Origin: Nostoc sp. FACHB-280
GTDB taxonomy: Bacteria > Cyanobacteriota > Cyanobacteriia > Cyanobacteriales > Nostocaceae
Assembly: GCF_014697615.1 (NCBI RefSeq)
Contig: NZ_JACJSD010000016.1
Coordinates: 87,071 to 151,070 of the forward strand
Direction of reading: 5' to 3'
DNA length: 64,000 bases
The notes under the pieces are model-generated. The model was not told where the DNA came from. It saw nothing but the letters and a program-made list of their open reading frames with translations, and did no database searches. Shown here one piece after another: positions 9,498-18,755 of the stretch. A program made the translations under genes and the position numbers. Position 1 is the first letter of the stretch, and every line of letters begins with the position of its first letter.

Positions 9498-11012
9498 TCA
9501 AAGCTTTACCCCTCCTTGTTGCAACTGCTTAAATGGATCAAGTAGAAAATCAATAATTCGGCGTTGGCGGATAACGACTTCGGCTGTGGCTGTATCACCA
9601 GGGCGCAAGGGTATACATTTATTAGCAGCAGGTAGACAAGTTTGTTTGAGGGCAATATCTAAGTTATAAGCTGCAACTTTGCCATTGGGTGTGTCTATTT
9701 CTGTAGTAGTAGGAGAAATTTTAATTAGCTCACCTGAGATTACGCCATAATCTTGAAATGGGTAAGCATCAAATTTGAGTTTTACTGGTAATCCTGTGTG
9801 CAAAGAACCACTTTCTGTTGTGGCCATTGTGGCGCGAATGATAAAAGGTGAATTTGCAGGTGCTATCTCTGCTAACATTGTGCCAGATTGAACAACGGCT
9901 CCAGGTTTTTGGATTGGTAGTTGAAATAAAATTCCGTTGCTAGTAGCTTTGATTTCTCTTTGTTGTAATTGAAATTGCCAAGATGCAATTTGGCTTTTAG
10001 TTTGAGCAATATCTGATTGTAAAGATGTAATTTCGGTTTCGAGATTTTTTTCCTGTTCGGCAATTCTTAAAATAGCTAATTTCCCAGAACGAGTTAAAGT
10101 TTGATAACTACTTTCTTGTTCTTTGAGCCGTAACTCGGCTTGTTCAATTTCGGCATTTGCTTGACGAATATTCCGTTCATAACTACTTTGTTGTTCAGCT
10201 AAACGTAATTTTGCCTGTTGAATATCTGCCTTTGTTTGTTCATAAAGTTTTATTCGTTCTTGCAGAGCATCTTCTTTTTCGACAACGTTAACTTCCGCCG
10301 CAATTCCATCTTTAAAAGCTTTTTGATAACGCTCTAGTTCCCGTTGAGCGATCGCCAAGCTAACTTCTGCTAACTTTTTCGCTTTTTCGTTTTGGATAAT
10401 AGTTTGTTTCGCTTGATTTAATTGCGCTGTACCTGCTGCTTTTTGTAAATTAAAAGTATTAGTAGATAGTTGAAGATTTTGCCGGAATTGCTCAATTTGT
10501 GCTTGTTTTTCTAATTGTTGTGATTGATTTTGTTGCTCTTGGGTAGCTAAAGAAACCAAAAGTTGATTTTTAGCGGAATTTAATTGCGTCAGTCGATTTA
10601 ACTGTCCTTCTAATTTATCTTGGGCTTGCTGTAATTCTGATTTGATTAATTCTGAGTCTAATATTAATAAAGTTTGCCCAGCTTTGACTTTATCTCCTTC
10701 TTGGACACGAATTTCAGCAACCGTTCCAGAAACAGCCGCGTCTAGTTTAACTGTTTTATCTTGAGTTTCTACTCTACCTCTCGCTGTCCCAGTTTCGTCA
10801 ATTTTAGCAAACACTGTCCAAGGCAAAATTATCGAGACAAACACAACTAAAAAATAGAGTATTCCTCGTGTCCAAACTTGGGGTAAGTTATCAAGAGTTT
10901 CTCTGGTAACATCAGACCAATCATCAGTTTTTGGTAATAAAGTTTCATCAAAAATTTCTTGTTCAGATATATCTTTTGAATGTGATACTTTACCATTCAA
11001 TGTATTTGTCAT
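9498..11012 (-). CDS. HlyD-type membrane fusion protein (periplasmic adaptor)
   Basis: 504 residues. A cytosolic tail (1-50) is followed by one membrane helix (about 53-72, ILYFLVVFVSIILPWTVFA) and a lipoyl/barrel half (AAVSGTVAEIRVQEGDKVKAGQTLL). A very long coiled coil rich in Gln and Glu spans about 120-345. The second lipoyl half (IKATSNGILFQLPIQKPGAVVQSG) and a beta-barrel domain complete it. Such proteins link an inner-membrane ABC exporter to an outer-membrane TolC-like channel. The gene lies directly downstream of the C39-peptidase ABC transporter on the same strand (173-bp gap), making the pair the export arm of the 9.5-17.9 kb peptide cluster. The TolC partner is not in this window. 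Confidence 0.92.
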   Translation of the reverse strand: MTNTLNGKVSHSKDISEQEIFDETLLPKTDDWSDVTRETLDNLPQVWTRGILYFLVVFVSIILPWTVFAKIDETGTARGRVETQDKTVKLDAAVSGTVAEIRVQEGDKVKAGQTLLILDSELIKSELQQAQDKLEGQLNRLTQLNSAKNQLLVSLATQEQQNQSQQLEKQAQIEQFRQNLQLSTNTFNLQKAAGTAQLNQAKQTIIQNEKAKKLAEVSLAIAQRELERYQKAFKDGIAAEVNVVEKEDALQERIKLYEQTKADIQQAKLRLAEQQSSYERNIRQANAEIEQAELRLKEQESSYQTLTRSGKLAILRIAEQEKNLETEITSLQSDIAQTKSQIASWQFQLQQREIKATSNGILFQLPIQKPGAVVQSGTMLAEIAPANSPFIIRATMATTESGSLHTGLPVKLKFDAYPFQDYGVISGELIKISPTTTEIDTPNGKVAAYNLDIALKQTCLPAANKCIPLRPGDTATAEVVIRQRRIIDFLLDPFKQLQQGGVKL

Positions 11013-11185
11013 AGTTTTTTCCTGGGAGAGTAGGGGTTATAAATGAAGAGATAATTAAACAAGTCACAAATTATTCAGACTTATACAATAACTCTTTCAA
11101 ACTCTTATAACTTCTTGTCCTTTGCGTCCTTTGCGGTTAGTTTTTTCATAATCTTGCGTAAGTTATTATTACCAATGATTAAAAA

Positions 11186-13915
11186 CTAAGCATTAATTTG
11201 CATTTGCTGTTGATTTAAATAGAAATAATGTCCTCGTTTAGCCATTAGTTCTGCATGAGTTCCACTTTCAATTAATAGCCCTCGATCTAGGACTAAAATT
11301 AAATCTGCATTTCGTACTGTAGAAAGGCGGTGGGCGATAACTAATGTGGTTCTTCCTTTGAGAATCTTATTTAAATTTTGTTGAATAATTCTTTCCGATT
11401 CAGTATCTAAATGGGATGTGGCTTCATCTAAAATCAATAGCTGTGGATTACCTAACAAAGCTCTAGCGATCGCAATTCGCTGTCGCTGTCCACCAGATAA
11501 CAAACCACCACCTTCACCTATCTGAGTTTCATATCCCAAGGGTAGCTTTTTAATAAACTCATCAGCACCAGCTAATTTAGCAGCTTCGATTAATTCTGCT
11601 AAGGTAGCTCCTGGATATCCTAAACTAATATTCTCTCGAATTGTACCACCAAATAAAAAGGTATCTTGGTCAACTACTCCCACACAAGAACGTAGAGAAC
11701 GTAAGGAAATACTAGTAATATCTTGTCCATCAATTAAGACTTTGCCATCAGTAGGCGGATACAACCCTAAAACTAACTTGGAAATAGTAGTTTTACCTGA
11801 ACCACTCCGCCCTACTAAAGCTACCATCTGCCCTGGTTTGATTTCAAATGAAAGATTTTCTAAAATATTCACATCACTATCTGGATGATAGCGAAAGGTC
11901 ACATTTTCAAACCGGATACTACCTTGGAGTTGAGGAATATTTTGCCTTAATTGATGTTGTAAATCTTCTTCTGGCTCGGCATCTAAAACATCATTAATCC
12001 GTTCTACAGCAATCACGACTTCTTGCAATTGATTCCACAAAACCGTTAATCTTTGAAATGGGGTAATAATATTGACTAAAAGCAAATTAAATGCTACCAA
12101 CTGCCCAATCGTTAATTGATTTTGAATTACCAAGTATGCTCCAAACCAAAGCAAGGCAGTAGTTACCAAAGCTTGAATTGTATTACTAATAATTTGCAGT
12201 CGATTACTAATAACTTGACTGGCAAAGTTGGTTTTTACTTCTTGGTTTAATAACTCTTCCCAATGCCAACGCACATTTTGTTCCACTGCTGTGGCTTTGA
12301 CTGTTCGCACACCAGTTAAAGCTTCAATTAAGTAACTGCTTTCTTTAGCAATAGCATTAAATATTTCTCGTGAAATTCTCTGTAAAAATGGTGTGGCGAT
12401 GAATGCTAATAAGGCGAATGGCGGCACAATGATTAATACTAGTAAAGCCATACGCCAGCTATACCAAAACATCAAGCCGACATAAATAAAAACGGTGAAT
12501 AAATCTAAGAGTATAGATAATGCTTCACCAGAAAGAAATCTTTGAATTTTGCGGTTTTCTTGAATGCGGGAGACAATATCGCCCACATAGCGCGACTCGA
12601 AAAAACTCAAAGGTAGTCGCAATGTATGGCGAATAAAACCAACAATTAATACTAAGTCAATTTTGTTGGCTGTGTGGTCTAAGAGATATTGACGCAACCC
12701 CATCATGGCGACGCGAAACAAGTTAAACATCAGCAACCCTAAACCCACGGCTGTTAATGTCAGTTCCGATCGCTGCACAACCACACGGTCTAAAATTAAC
12801 TGGGTAAATAAAGGGGTAATCAAGCCAAAGATTTGGATAAATACAGAAGCAATCAACACCTCAACTATCACCAACGAGTGAGGTTTCATTAATCCAAAAA
12901 ATTGCCAAAAAGGTGTAGAGGCTTCTTTGGCATCTTTAAAAGCGGCTGTTGGTTGCAACAGCAAAGCATAACCAGTCCAGTTAGCTTTAAATTCGCTGTG
13001 GCTGAGGGTTTTTTGACCGATGGCGGGGTCGCCAATAATTACATCGTTGGGGGTAATTTCGTAAACAACTATATAATGTTTGCCTTCCCAATGAGCGATC
13101 GCAGGTAATTTTTGCTTGGCTAACTGATTAAAACTAGCTTTCACCGGTCTAGTGTTAAAACCGAGGCTTTCCGCCGCCATGACTAATCCTCGCAACGATG
13201 CACCGTTGCGGTCAACATTGGCGATATCTCGTAAACGATTCACACTAAAACGTTTACCCCAATAACGCGACACCATCACTAAGCAAGCAGCACCACAATC
13301 AGAAGCACTTTGTTGAGCAAAAAACGGATAGCGTCGAGTTACCCTCTGCCATAAATGTCCGACTCGTTGGCTAGGGTTGGGGAAGTAAGCTTTACTAATC
13401 TTTTTGCTGTCTGGAGGTTCAATAGGCGGCGCAACAATATCTATTTGATGGTGTGGATGCACCTCAGATGTCTGAAGAGAAGAAGTATCTGCGCTGGTTG
13501 GTTGTGGCGAACGGGATAAGGCTTTAGTCCAGAGATGATCCCGCATTTGGGGGTATTTCGCCATCAATGACTGCAACACATCACCAGGAATAAAACATAG
13601 TTGCAAGTTAACAGAAGCTCTGGCGGAATATGGTATGAGGTTAGCTTCTGGAAATAAGGTAAATTCTCCGAAAGAAGTTCCTGTTTCTAATGTGGCAATT
13701 AATTCATCAACATCATCTAGTAGCCTGACTTTGCCTGTCACCACAATATAGATACCAGGTTCTACATTTGCGCCTTGCCAGAATTTACCAACTTTTGGAT
13801 TTAGGGATTTAGCTTGTTGAAGACAGTACTGAAATTCTTCTACCGATAGGGAACAGCCCAAAGTCTCGTTGAGTTGTTCGGGAGTGATCAACTGAACGGA
13901 TAGATTATGCACCAT
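11186..13915 (-). CDS. Peptidase-containing ABC exporter with N-terminal cNMP-binding domain (HetC/PCAT-like)
   Basis: A bacteriocin-type exporter that removes a double-glycine leader and pumps out the core peptide. Domains in order: cyclic-nucleotide-binding-like domain (about 40-135), C39 cysteine peptidase (about 195-320) with Q202, C207 in QQSASDCGAAC, H280 in HWEGKHYIVV and D296 in GDPA, a six-helix ABC membrane domain (about 345-640), and an ABC ATPase with GRSGSGKTT, LSGGQRQRIAIARAL and LLILDEATSHLD. All peptidase and ATPase residues are intact. At 909 residues it is longer than plain PCATs because of the regulatory cNMP fusion, as in HetC of heterocyst-forming cyanobacteria. The start overlaps the end of the upstream HTH gene by 11 bp, which suggests translational coupling. 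Confidence 0.93.
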   Translation of the reverse strand: MVHNLSVQLITPEQLNETLGCSLSVEEFQYCLQQAKSLNPKVGKFWQGANVEPGIYIVVTGKVRLLDDVDELIATLETGTSFGEFTLFPEANLIPYSARASVNLQLCFIPGDVLQSLMAKYPQMRDHLWTKALSRSPQPTSADTSSLQTSEVHPHHQIDIVAPPIEPPDSKKISKAYFPNPSQRVGHLWQRVTRRYPFFAQQSASDCGAACLVMVSRYWGKRFSVNRLRDIANVDRNGASLRGLVMAAESLGFNTRPVKASFNQLAKQKLPAIAHWEGKHYIVVYEITPNDVIIGDPAIGQKTLSHSEFKANWTGYALLLQPTAAFKDAKEASTPFWQFFGLMKPHSLVIVEVLIASVFIQIFGLITPLFTQLILDRVVVQRSELTLTAVGLGLLMFNLFRVAMMGLRQYLLDHTANKIDLVLIVGFIRHTLRLPLSFFESRYVGDIVSRIQENRKIQRFLSGEALSILLDLFTVFIYVGLMFWYSWRMALLVLIIVPPFALLAFIATPFLQRISREIFNAIAKESSYLIEALTGVRTVKATAVEQNVRWHWEELLNQEVKTNFASQVISNRLQIISNTIQALVTTALLWFGAYLVIQNQLTIGQLVAFNLLLVNIITPFQRLTVLWNQLQEVVIAVERINDVLDAEPEEDLQHQLRQNIPQLQGSIRFENVTFRYHPDSDVNILENLSFEIKPGQMVALVGRSGSGKTTISKLVLGLYPPTDGKVLIDGQDITSISLRSLRSCVGVVDQDTFLFGGTIRENISLGYPGATLAELIEAAKLAGADEFIKKLPLGYETQIGEGGGLLSGGQRQRIAIARALLGNPQLLILDEATSHLDTESERIIQQNLNKILKGRTTLVIAHRLSTVRNADLILVLDRGLLIESGTHAELMAKRGHYFYLNQQQMQINA

Positions 13916-14534
13916 AGATATCTACATTTCTTCCTAATTTTGTGAACTTCATCGGCGAAAAGTCGCTATCATCGGTTAATCTTGCCGATCGCAAATCTTT
14001 AATCAAAATTTTGGCACCATGAGTTTGCTGAGGTTGGGTTGCTTCAGCATTTTGGGATTTTGGTAATGTAGATAACCCCATTTGTTTGAGGAGTCGCTTA
14101 ATATGGCGATCGCTAATTTCCATCCCTAATTCCTTGGCGAGATGTTTTTGCAGCCAGTTAACTGTCCAGCGCCGAAAAGAATAGCCATAGTCGCGGGGGC
14201 TATTACTGACAAGTTCTCTCAATCGCTCTAAATACTGCTCGTTCACTGCTTTTGGGCGACCAATGGGGAAATCTTGCCATTGATGCGCCATACCGATTCG
14301 CGCAATGTGCATCCAATGTCGTGCTGTAGCCGCACAACATCCCAAAATTTGACAAATTTCCGTTTGTGACTTTCCTTCATCTGTCAACAACATAATTTCA
14401 ATGCGCTGACGATAGGAATCAGATAAATCTTTTTGTAAATTTTCTTGCAGTAGTTTGCGTTGAAACTTTGTTAAATACTTACCTGTAGGAGCTTGCGCCC
14501 TGTCAATGTCATATTGTGCTTGGTTGTACGACAT
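13905..14534 (-). CDS. Helix-turn-helix protein of the export cluster
   Basis: 209 residues with a homeodomain-like HTH (about 50-80, GKSQTEICQILGCCAATARHWM) and a winged-helix transposase-like segment (about 115-165, FRRWTVNWLQKHLAKELGMEIS followed by HIKRLLKQMG). Such proteins resemble the DNA-binding half of IS630-type transposases but lack the DDE domain. They often accompany cyanobacterial peptide-export operons. The 11-bp overlap with the transporter gene places it in the same transcript, so it is probably the operon's regulator. The last 45 residues are unlike the HTH part and may be a linker or interaction tail. Confidence 0.75.
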   Translation of the reverse strand: MSYNQAQYDIDRAQAPTGKYLTKFQRKLLQENLQKDLSDSYRQRIEIMLLTDEGKSQTEICQILGCCAATARHWMHIARIGMAHQWQDFPIGRPKAVNEQYLERLRELVSNSPRDYGYSFRRWTVNWLQKHLAKELGMEISDRHIKRLLKQMGLSTLPKSQNAEATQPQQTHGAKILIKDLRSARLTDDSDFSPMKFTKLGRNVDIYGA

Positions 14535-15204
14535 AACGGTAAAAATGCACTACAAATGGTATGTCTGTTGTTATTTACCCAATGCAAATTAGACAGCAGG
14601 TAAATGACAATCAGCGGTGCAGATTAAATTGCACCGGGCTATAAATACATATACAAAAAATTAATTTCCGTAAAAACAATTAAATATTTTTCTCGATGGA
14701 ATATTTATTCAACGATGAAGTCTATGTGATATCTCTGATGTAAACGATCAGGCGATCGCATCTGCAAACAAAATTTTTTGGGACATCAATTAAAGTATTT
14801 ATGTCCCGAAAATTGATTAAATTAACCGCTTGAATTAACCTCAGCATCAACATATTTATAGCTGTATTAGCTTGCTAGACTTAGCTTTGCCAGATTTCAC
14901 GATTGAACGACGACACTTTTTCAGCAGATAATTCCGCAGTTAAACAGCTTCGATATTTAGATATAAAAATTATTTTTGTATCTCTATTATTTACAAACTG
15001 ATATTAATATGCTATCCAAGCATAATTTTTATTAATGTGTACATGCGTTACAGCACGCCTATACTAATAAAGTACAAATAAAAACTCTTTAGTTTATCCT
15101 AAAACCTTTCTAGATGAAGATACAATTGATCAGTTATTTATAGAAAAGTCTCCACTCTCCCTTGTCCACCTTGTCTCCCTTGTCCACCTTGTCTCCCTTA
15201 TCTC
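14535..15204. other. Intergenic gap inside the export cluster
   Basis: 670 bp with no gene I can support. I looked for further short peptide genes with a double-glycine motif on both strands and found none. A CTTGTCCACC/CTTGTCTCCC simple-repeat tract occupies about 15157-15200, just after the isomerase stop codon. The stretch at 14640-15060 is AT-rich and probably holds the promoter of the HTH/ABC/HlyD operon. Confidence 0.45.
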
Positions 15205-15954
15205 CTAACCACCTACAGACTCAAGCTGAAGCTGATATGTAACTTGCTGCGTTTGCTGCTTTAGCCATTCTGCAAATAAATATGCCACAATTTGTTGACG
15301 CAATTGAGCATTTAACTCTGGCTGAATAATTTCCTCTACCAAAATCAAGTGAATTCCTCTTGATGTAAAAATTGGTTTGAGAAGTTGGGGTGGCTGAACT
15401 GTAAAAATAGCCGCAGATATTTCTGGTAATAAATCTCGGCGACGAACTAACCCGCGATATCCACAAGCACGACGTAACTCGATATTTTCGATATATTGGT
15501 GAGCCACTTCATAAAAGCTAATTTCACCTTCTTTAATAGCGTAATAAAGTTCTAATGCTAAATCTTCATCTTCTAAAATTACTTCGTACATAATCACACC
15601 AGCATAGTCGAGTTGGTGTGCAAAAAAGTATTCTTCAACTTTATTTTCAAACAGATGTGCTGCTAACTTACCAAAAATGAGACTACTATAAGTAATTTTT
15701 TCAAAATCATCAATAGAAAGATAATTTTTTTCCAACCATTGCCATGTCTCAGCCGCACTATCAAGATTGTTTGCTAACCGAATTTTATCTGCTGCTTGTT
15801 GCAGTTCCTCTGGTTCTATCTTAATTCCATTTTCTAAAGCCACAGCTTTCACAACATGATCAGCAGTAATTTGTTCAATAATTTCTGGCAGCTTACAAGA
15901 TAGTTTTAGTTGATGTAAAATATCCTGACTGGTAATTAAGATAGAGTCTGTCAT
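15205..15954 (-). CDS. Parvulin-like peptidylprolyl isomerase
   Basis: 249 residues with SurA/parvulin layout. A helical N-terminal half (about 1-130) is followed by a rotamase-like domain (about 130-215) with the pattern EGEISFYEVAHQYIE, ACGYRGLVRRRDLLPEISAAIF, and a closing strand TSRGIHLILVEEI. There is no signal peptide, so it should act in the cytosol. Isomerases of this kind are recurrent neighbours of HlyD and C39 transporters in cyanobacterial peptide clusters, where they may help present or fold the substrate. That role is inferred from context. The rotamase active-site residues are only partly recognisable. Confidence 0.75.
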   Translation of the reverse strand: MTDSILITSQDILHQLKLSCKLPEIIEQITADHVVKAVALENGIKIEPEELQQAADKIRLANNLDSAAETWQWLEKNYLSIDDFEKITYSSLIFGKLAAHLFENKVEEYFFAHQLDYAGVIMYEVILEDEDLALELYYAIKEGEISFYEVAHQYIENIELRRACGYRGLVRRRDLLPEISAAIFTVQPPQLLKPIFTSRGIHLILVEEIIQPELNAQLRQQIVAYLFAEWLKQQTQQVTYQLQLESVGG

Positions 15955-16162
15955 TTCAAATAGGGATATATAAAAGTTTTATTTGGTAGGTGAATGAAAG
16001 AGACAAAAGAGGAAAGGGAGACAAGGTGGACAAGGTAGAGATGTTTGTAAATTACTATAGGAGTCCTCTTTGATTTATAAATTTGTAAGGGTGCAGTATG
16101 GCAGTTTACTCTGACAAATACAATTATTAATCATTGAGGACTGCCATAGCTTAGTTGTTATC

Positions 16163-17491
16163 TTAAACTAATACTTTATCAGCCGATCGCTTTAATGCAG
16201 ATAAGGATTCACTTTGGAAGTTAGGTGCGGCTTTTGGTTGTAATTGTTGCTTTTGTTCTTCCAGTTCTGCTAAACGTAAATTACTCCAATTTACCAGACC
16301 AGGATTTCCCAAACTAGGTGCTATATTAGCTAGGTGTTGAACAACTGAGATAGCCTCTGGTTCGATTTCTAGAGAAGCCAGATAACAATCACTAGCTAAT
16401 TCTAATTCGCCCATTTTTTCATGACATTGACCAGCCATAAACCAAGCTACTGGAGTTCCTGGAGGGCCTAATCTTGTGGCTGAACGATAGTATTTAGCAG
16501 CTTCTTCGAGTTTGCCACGTTTGGTTAAAACTTCCGCCAATTCTAAATGATATCTCGGTTCTAGAGGCTCTAGCTGGACTATCAGACGTACTCGTTCTTC
16601 TGCTAAATCAAGATCCTTTAGCCATATAGACTCTTTAGAACGGCTTTCCATACACAAGCTGAGATTTTCCCGTGCAACAATTTGTTGCAATTCATTTTCA
16701 GGTTTTAAACTTCTGGCGTAAGACTCGCATAAATCCATTTCTTCAACTACCTTCTGTTTATCTCTGCGTAAAAATGGTACAAAAGAAACAGAACGATAGT
16801 ACATACTCATCAACAAGTTATATTCAAACTCATTGAGTGAAGGTTTTAATATTTCAATATCTTTGGTAACTTCTTCACGCCAAAACTCAGCCGCAGCTAA
16901 ATCGCCAAATATTTTGGAATACTCAACTACCATTTGTAAGCCAGCGTTGATTTTTACCTTACTTCCCGATGGCGCATGAGTAGCGATCGCAGCAATTTCT
17001 TGAATATAATCAAAGGTGCGATCGTCAAAGTGCGTAATCAAGCTAGAAAGCGCCCTACACCATGCAAGAGTAGCAAGTTCCACATTACTAGCAATTTCAT
17101 CATTAGATATTTCTGGGATATACTCTTTTACTACTCGATGAAAGCACAAGCTACGTAATAAGTTCATCACCCGTAATTTGGTGATATTGGGTAGTTCTTG
17201 ATAGTTAGATAAATACTCACAAAGCTTTTCCCAACGCTCAGTGCGTAATTCTTTTGCTAACTGTAGTGGATGATTAACATGGTATTGATACATCCCAGTT
17301 TCTTTTACCAGAGATTCTCGAAAGAAAGGCGAAACATTAACTTGAACTGTATAAGGAAGTGTAGTGTTATTAATTAAACTGTTATAACTAAATTCAATTC
17401 CATAATGATGAGGTTTGCCGCCATTAAGAGGGCCTAAATCAAAATATTGTCGATTTAACCAAGCAATAGGTGAACTATTAAGAGTTAGCAT
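16163..17491 (-). CDS. TPR-repeat protein of the export cluster
   Basis: 442 residues from ATG 17491 (MLTLNSSPIAWLN). I chose this start because AGGAGAG lies 7 nt upstream. An ATG at 17512 without such a site would add seven residues. The N-terminal 60 residues look globular (YFDLGPLNGGKPHHYGIEFSYNSL). The middle is helical, and the C-terminal third has recognisable TPR motifs (EPRYHLELAEVLTKRGKLEEAAKYYRSA and a following PVAWFMAGQCHEKMGELELASDCYLASL). No membrane segment or signal peptide is seen. It is the first protein gene downstream of the small peptide gene, and is a plausible substrate-binding or maturation factor, though its function is unknown. Confidence 0.75.
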   Translation of the reverse strand: MLTLNSSPIAWLNRQYFDLGPLNGGKPHHYGIEFSYNSLINNTTLPYTVQVNVSPFFRESLVKETGMYQYHVNHPLQLAKELRTERWEKLCEYLSNYQELPNITKLRVMNLLRSLCFHRVVKEYIPEISNDEIASNVELATLAWCRALSSLITHFDDRTFDYIQEIAAIATHAPSGSKVKINAGLQMVVEYSKIFGDLAAAEFWREEVTKDIEILKPSLNEFEYNLLMSMYYRSVSFVPFLRRDKQKVVEEMDLCESYARSLKPENELQQIVARENLSLCMESRSKESIWLKDLDLAEERVRLIVQLEPLEPRYHLELAEVLTKRGKLEEAAKYYRSATRLGPPGTPVAWFMAGQCHEKMGELELASDCYLASLEIEPEAISVVQHLANIAPSLGNPGLVNWSNLRLAELEEQKQQLQPKAAPNFQSESLSALKRSADKVLV

Positions 17492-17702
17492 AATATCTCT
17501 CCTGATGTCCATTATTATGTAGCTATTGAAGTACTACAAAAATCTAGTAACAGTTAGACAAGTAACTAGATATGAAATGAATCACAGTGACATGAGGTTA
17601 TGGAACTAACTATGTCACTGTGAAAGTTTGCTTTTAAAATAGTTCTAAAATCAGCAACAAAAATTGTGTATTTCAGAACTATTTGGGAAAATTTTTCTTA
17701 TC

Positions 17703-17867
17703 TTACGCTAAGAAAGAAGACCATTTAGCAACTGCAAAAGCAACACCACCACGTACAGTTGTGAAAGCTGTAAATTCTGGAGAATCTTTTGCAGCTTTAG
17801 ACTTTAAGTCAACGATTTCATCAGCAGCTTTTTCAGATTTCAGTTGAGTAATTTTAATTTCAGCCAT
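17703..17867 (-). CDS. Putative secreted peptide precursor with double-glycine leader
   Basis: A 54-residue gene (ATG 17867, TAA 17703-17705) at the head of the C39-transporter cluster. It starts MAEIKITQLKSEKAADEIVD and is highly charged up to residue 30. It then becomes hydrophobic and carries a Gly-Gly pair at 40-41 in EFTAFTTVRGG. Hydrophobic residues sit at -4 (Val) and -7 (Phe) from the cleavage point, as in C39 leader peptides. Cleavage after GG would release a 13-residue core, VAFAVAKWSSFLA, with no cysteine. The following gene encodes the TPR protein, and the peptidase-bearing exporter and HlyD lie further down the same strand. The reading frame is certain. The precursor role is inferred from the motif and context. 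Confidence 0.6.
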   Translation of the reverse strand: MAEIKITQLKSEKAADEIVDLKSKAAKDSPEFTAFTTVRGGVAFAVAKWSSFLA

Positions 17868-18755
17868 GATAATAAACCTCAAGATTCAAGTTGTTTTAAC
17901 GAAGAAACTTTGTTTCGTCTCTTCTTATTAACATCATGCTTTCTTGAATCTTGAAATGCAAGAGAATTCCCAGCATAAATCGGGACAAAAATATCGCATT
18001 TTCTGGAGCTAAAATTGAAAATCTGAGTTGATATTTACTACTTCAGGTACAACAATTTTAGGGCAGAGCATAATAATCAGAACTTGTTCTGTAGACATAT
18101 CTAGTATTTCTAAATGATTCCTGAACCAAAAGATCCCCGACTTCTTCAAGAAGTCGGGGATATGAGTCTCAATAAGTTGCATCTTCATCAAGAAACGGTA
18201 TTACTAGTGCAGTATGTCGGCAGAATAGAATTAATTATGTCTCTTTTTCTTCCTTCTCTTGTCCTTAGCCGATTCTCATTAGGGACTTCCAAGCAAAAAA
18301 CCTCCCATTACCTGCTAACAGGGAAGATTAGGGAGAAACTGATTTTTTTGATTATCCTTAGAACAAAAATAAAAAAATTAAGCATCAAGGCAAAACTTCA
18401 CCTCATGCTTTATCTAAATGTTTTATCTAACAAGGCAAGCATTTTCCAAATAAGAATTCAGAACTCAGAAGCCAGTATCTAGAAAGAATTTATCACGAAC
18501 TCGTCTTTAAGTATCTGAAATATTAAGTTTCAAACCTTGCTCTTGGTAGGCAAAATTAGTATTAAATTTTATTCTTTGTAAAAGCTTCATCCTGGGGTGG
18601 GTGAAGTCTGCTGAATTCTATATTTCTGAATTCCTGTGTCCTGACTAGTATAGATTGGCGCACATAAACAGACCATCTGGAATTACTAAAAGGCTGGTAG
18701 TATGACTCACTATTCCTTCTTTTTCCTTTTGACCTTTTACTTTTGCCTTCTTGTA
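17868..18755. other. Long intergenic gap upstream of the peptide gene
   Basis: About 890 bp. It holds the palindromic hairpin repeat at 18131-18161 and should contain the promoter of the peptide gene. Frames at 18009-18191 (minus) and 18114-18482 (plus) run through the repeat and show no recognisable features, so I do not call them genes. Confidence 0.45.
18131..18161. repeat. Dispersed palindromic hairpin repeat, copy 2
   Basis: ATCCCCGACTTCTT and AAGAAGTCGGGGAT form a perfect 14-bp inverted repeat around one central base. It is the same element as at 8147-8179, where the left arm has one substitution. Confidence 0.85.

Noticed and set aside
13905..14534. IS630-type transposase remnant
   Set aside because: Only HTH parts are present, with no DDE domain or terminal repeats. 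The overlap with the transporter gene suggests a retained regulator.
18009..18482. Two frames of 60 and 122 codons in the gap upstream of the peptide gene
   Set aside because: Both cross the palindromic repeat, lack ribosome sites and show no conserved pattern. Neither has a double-glycine motif.
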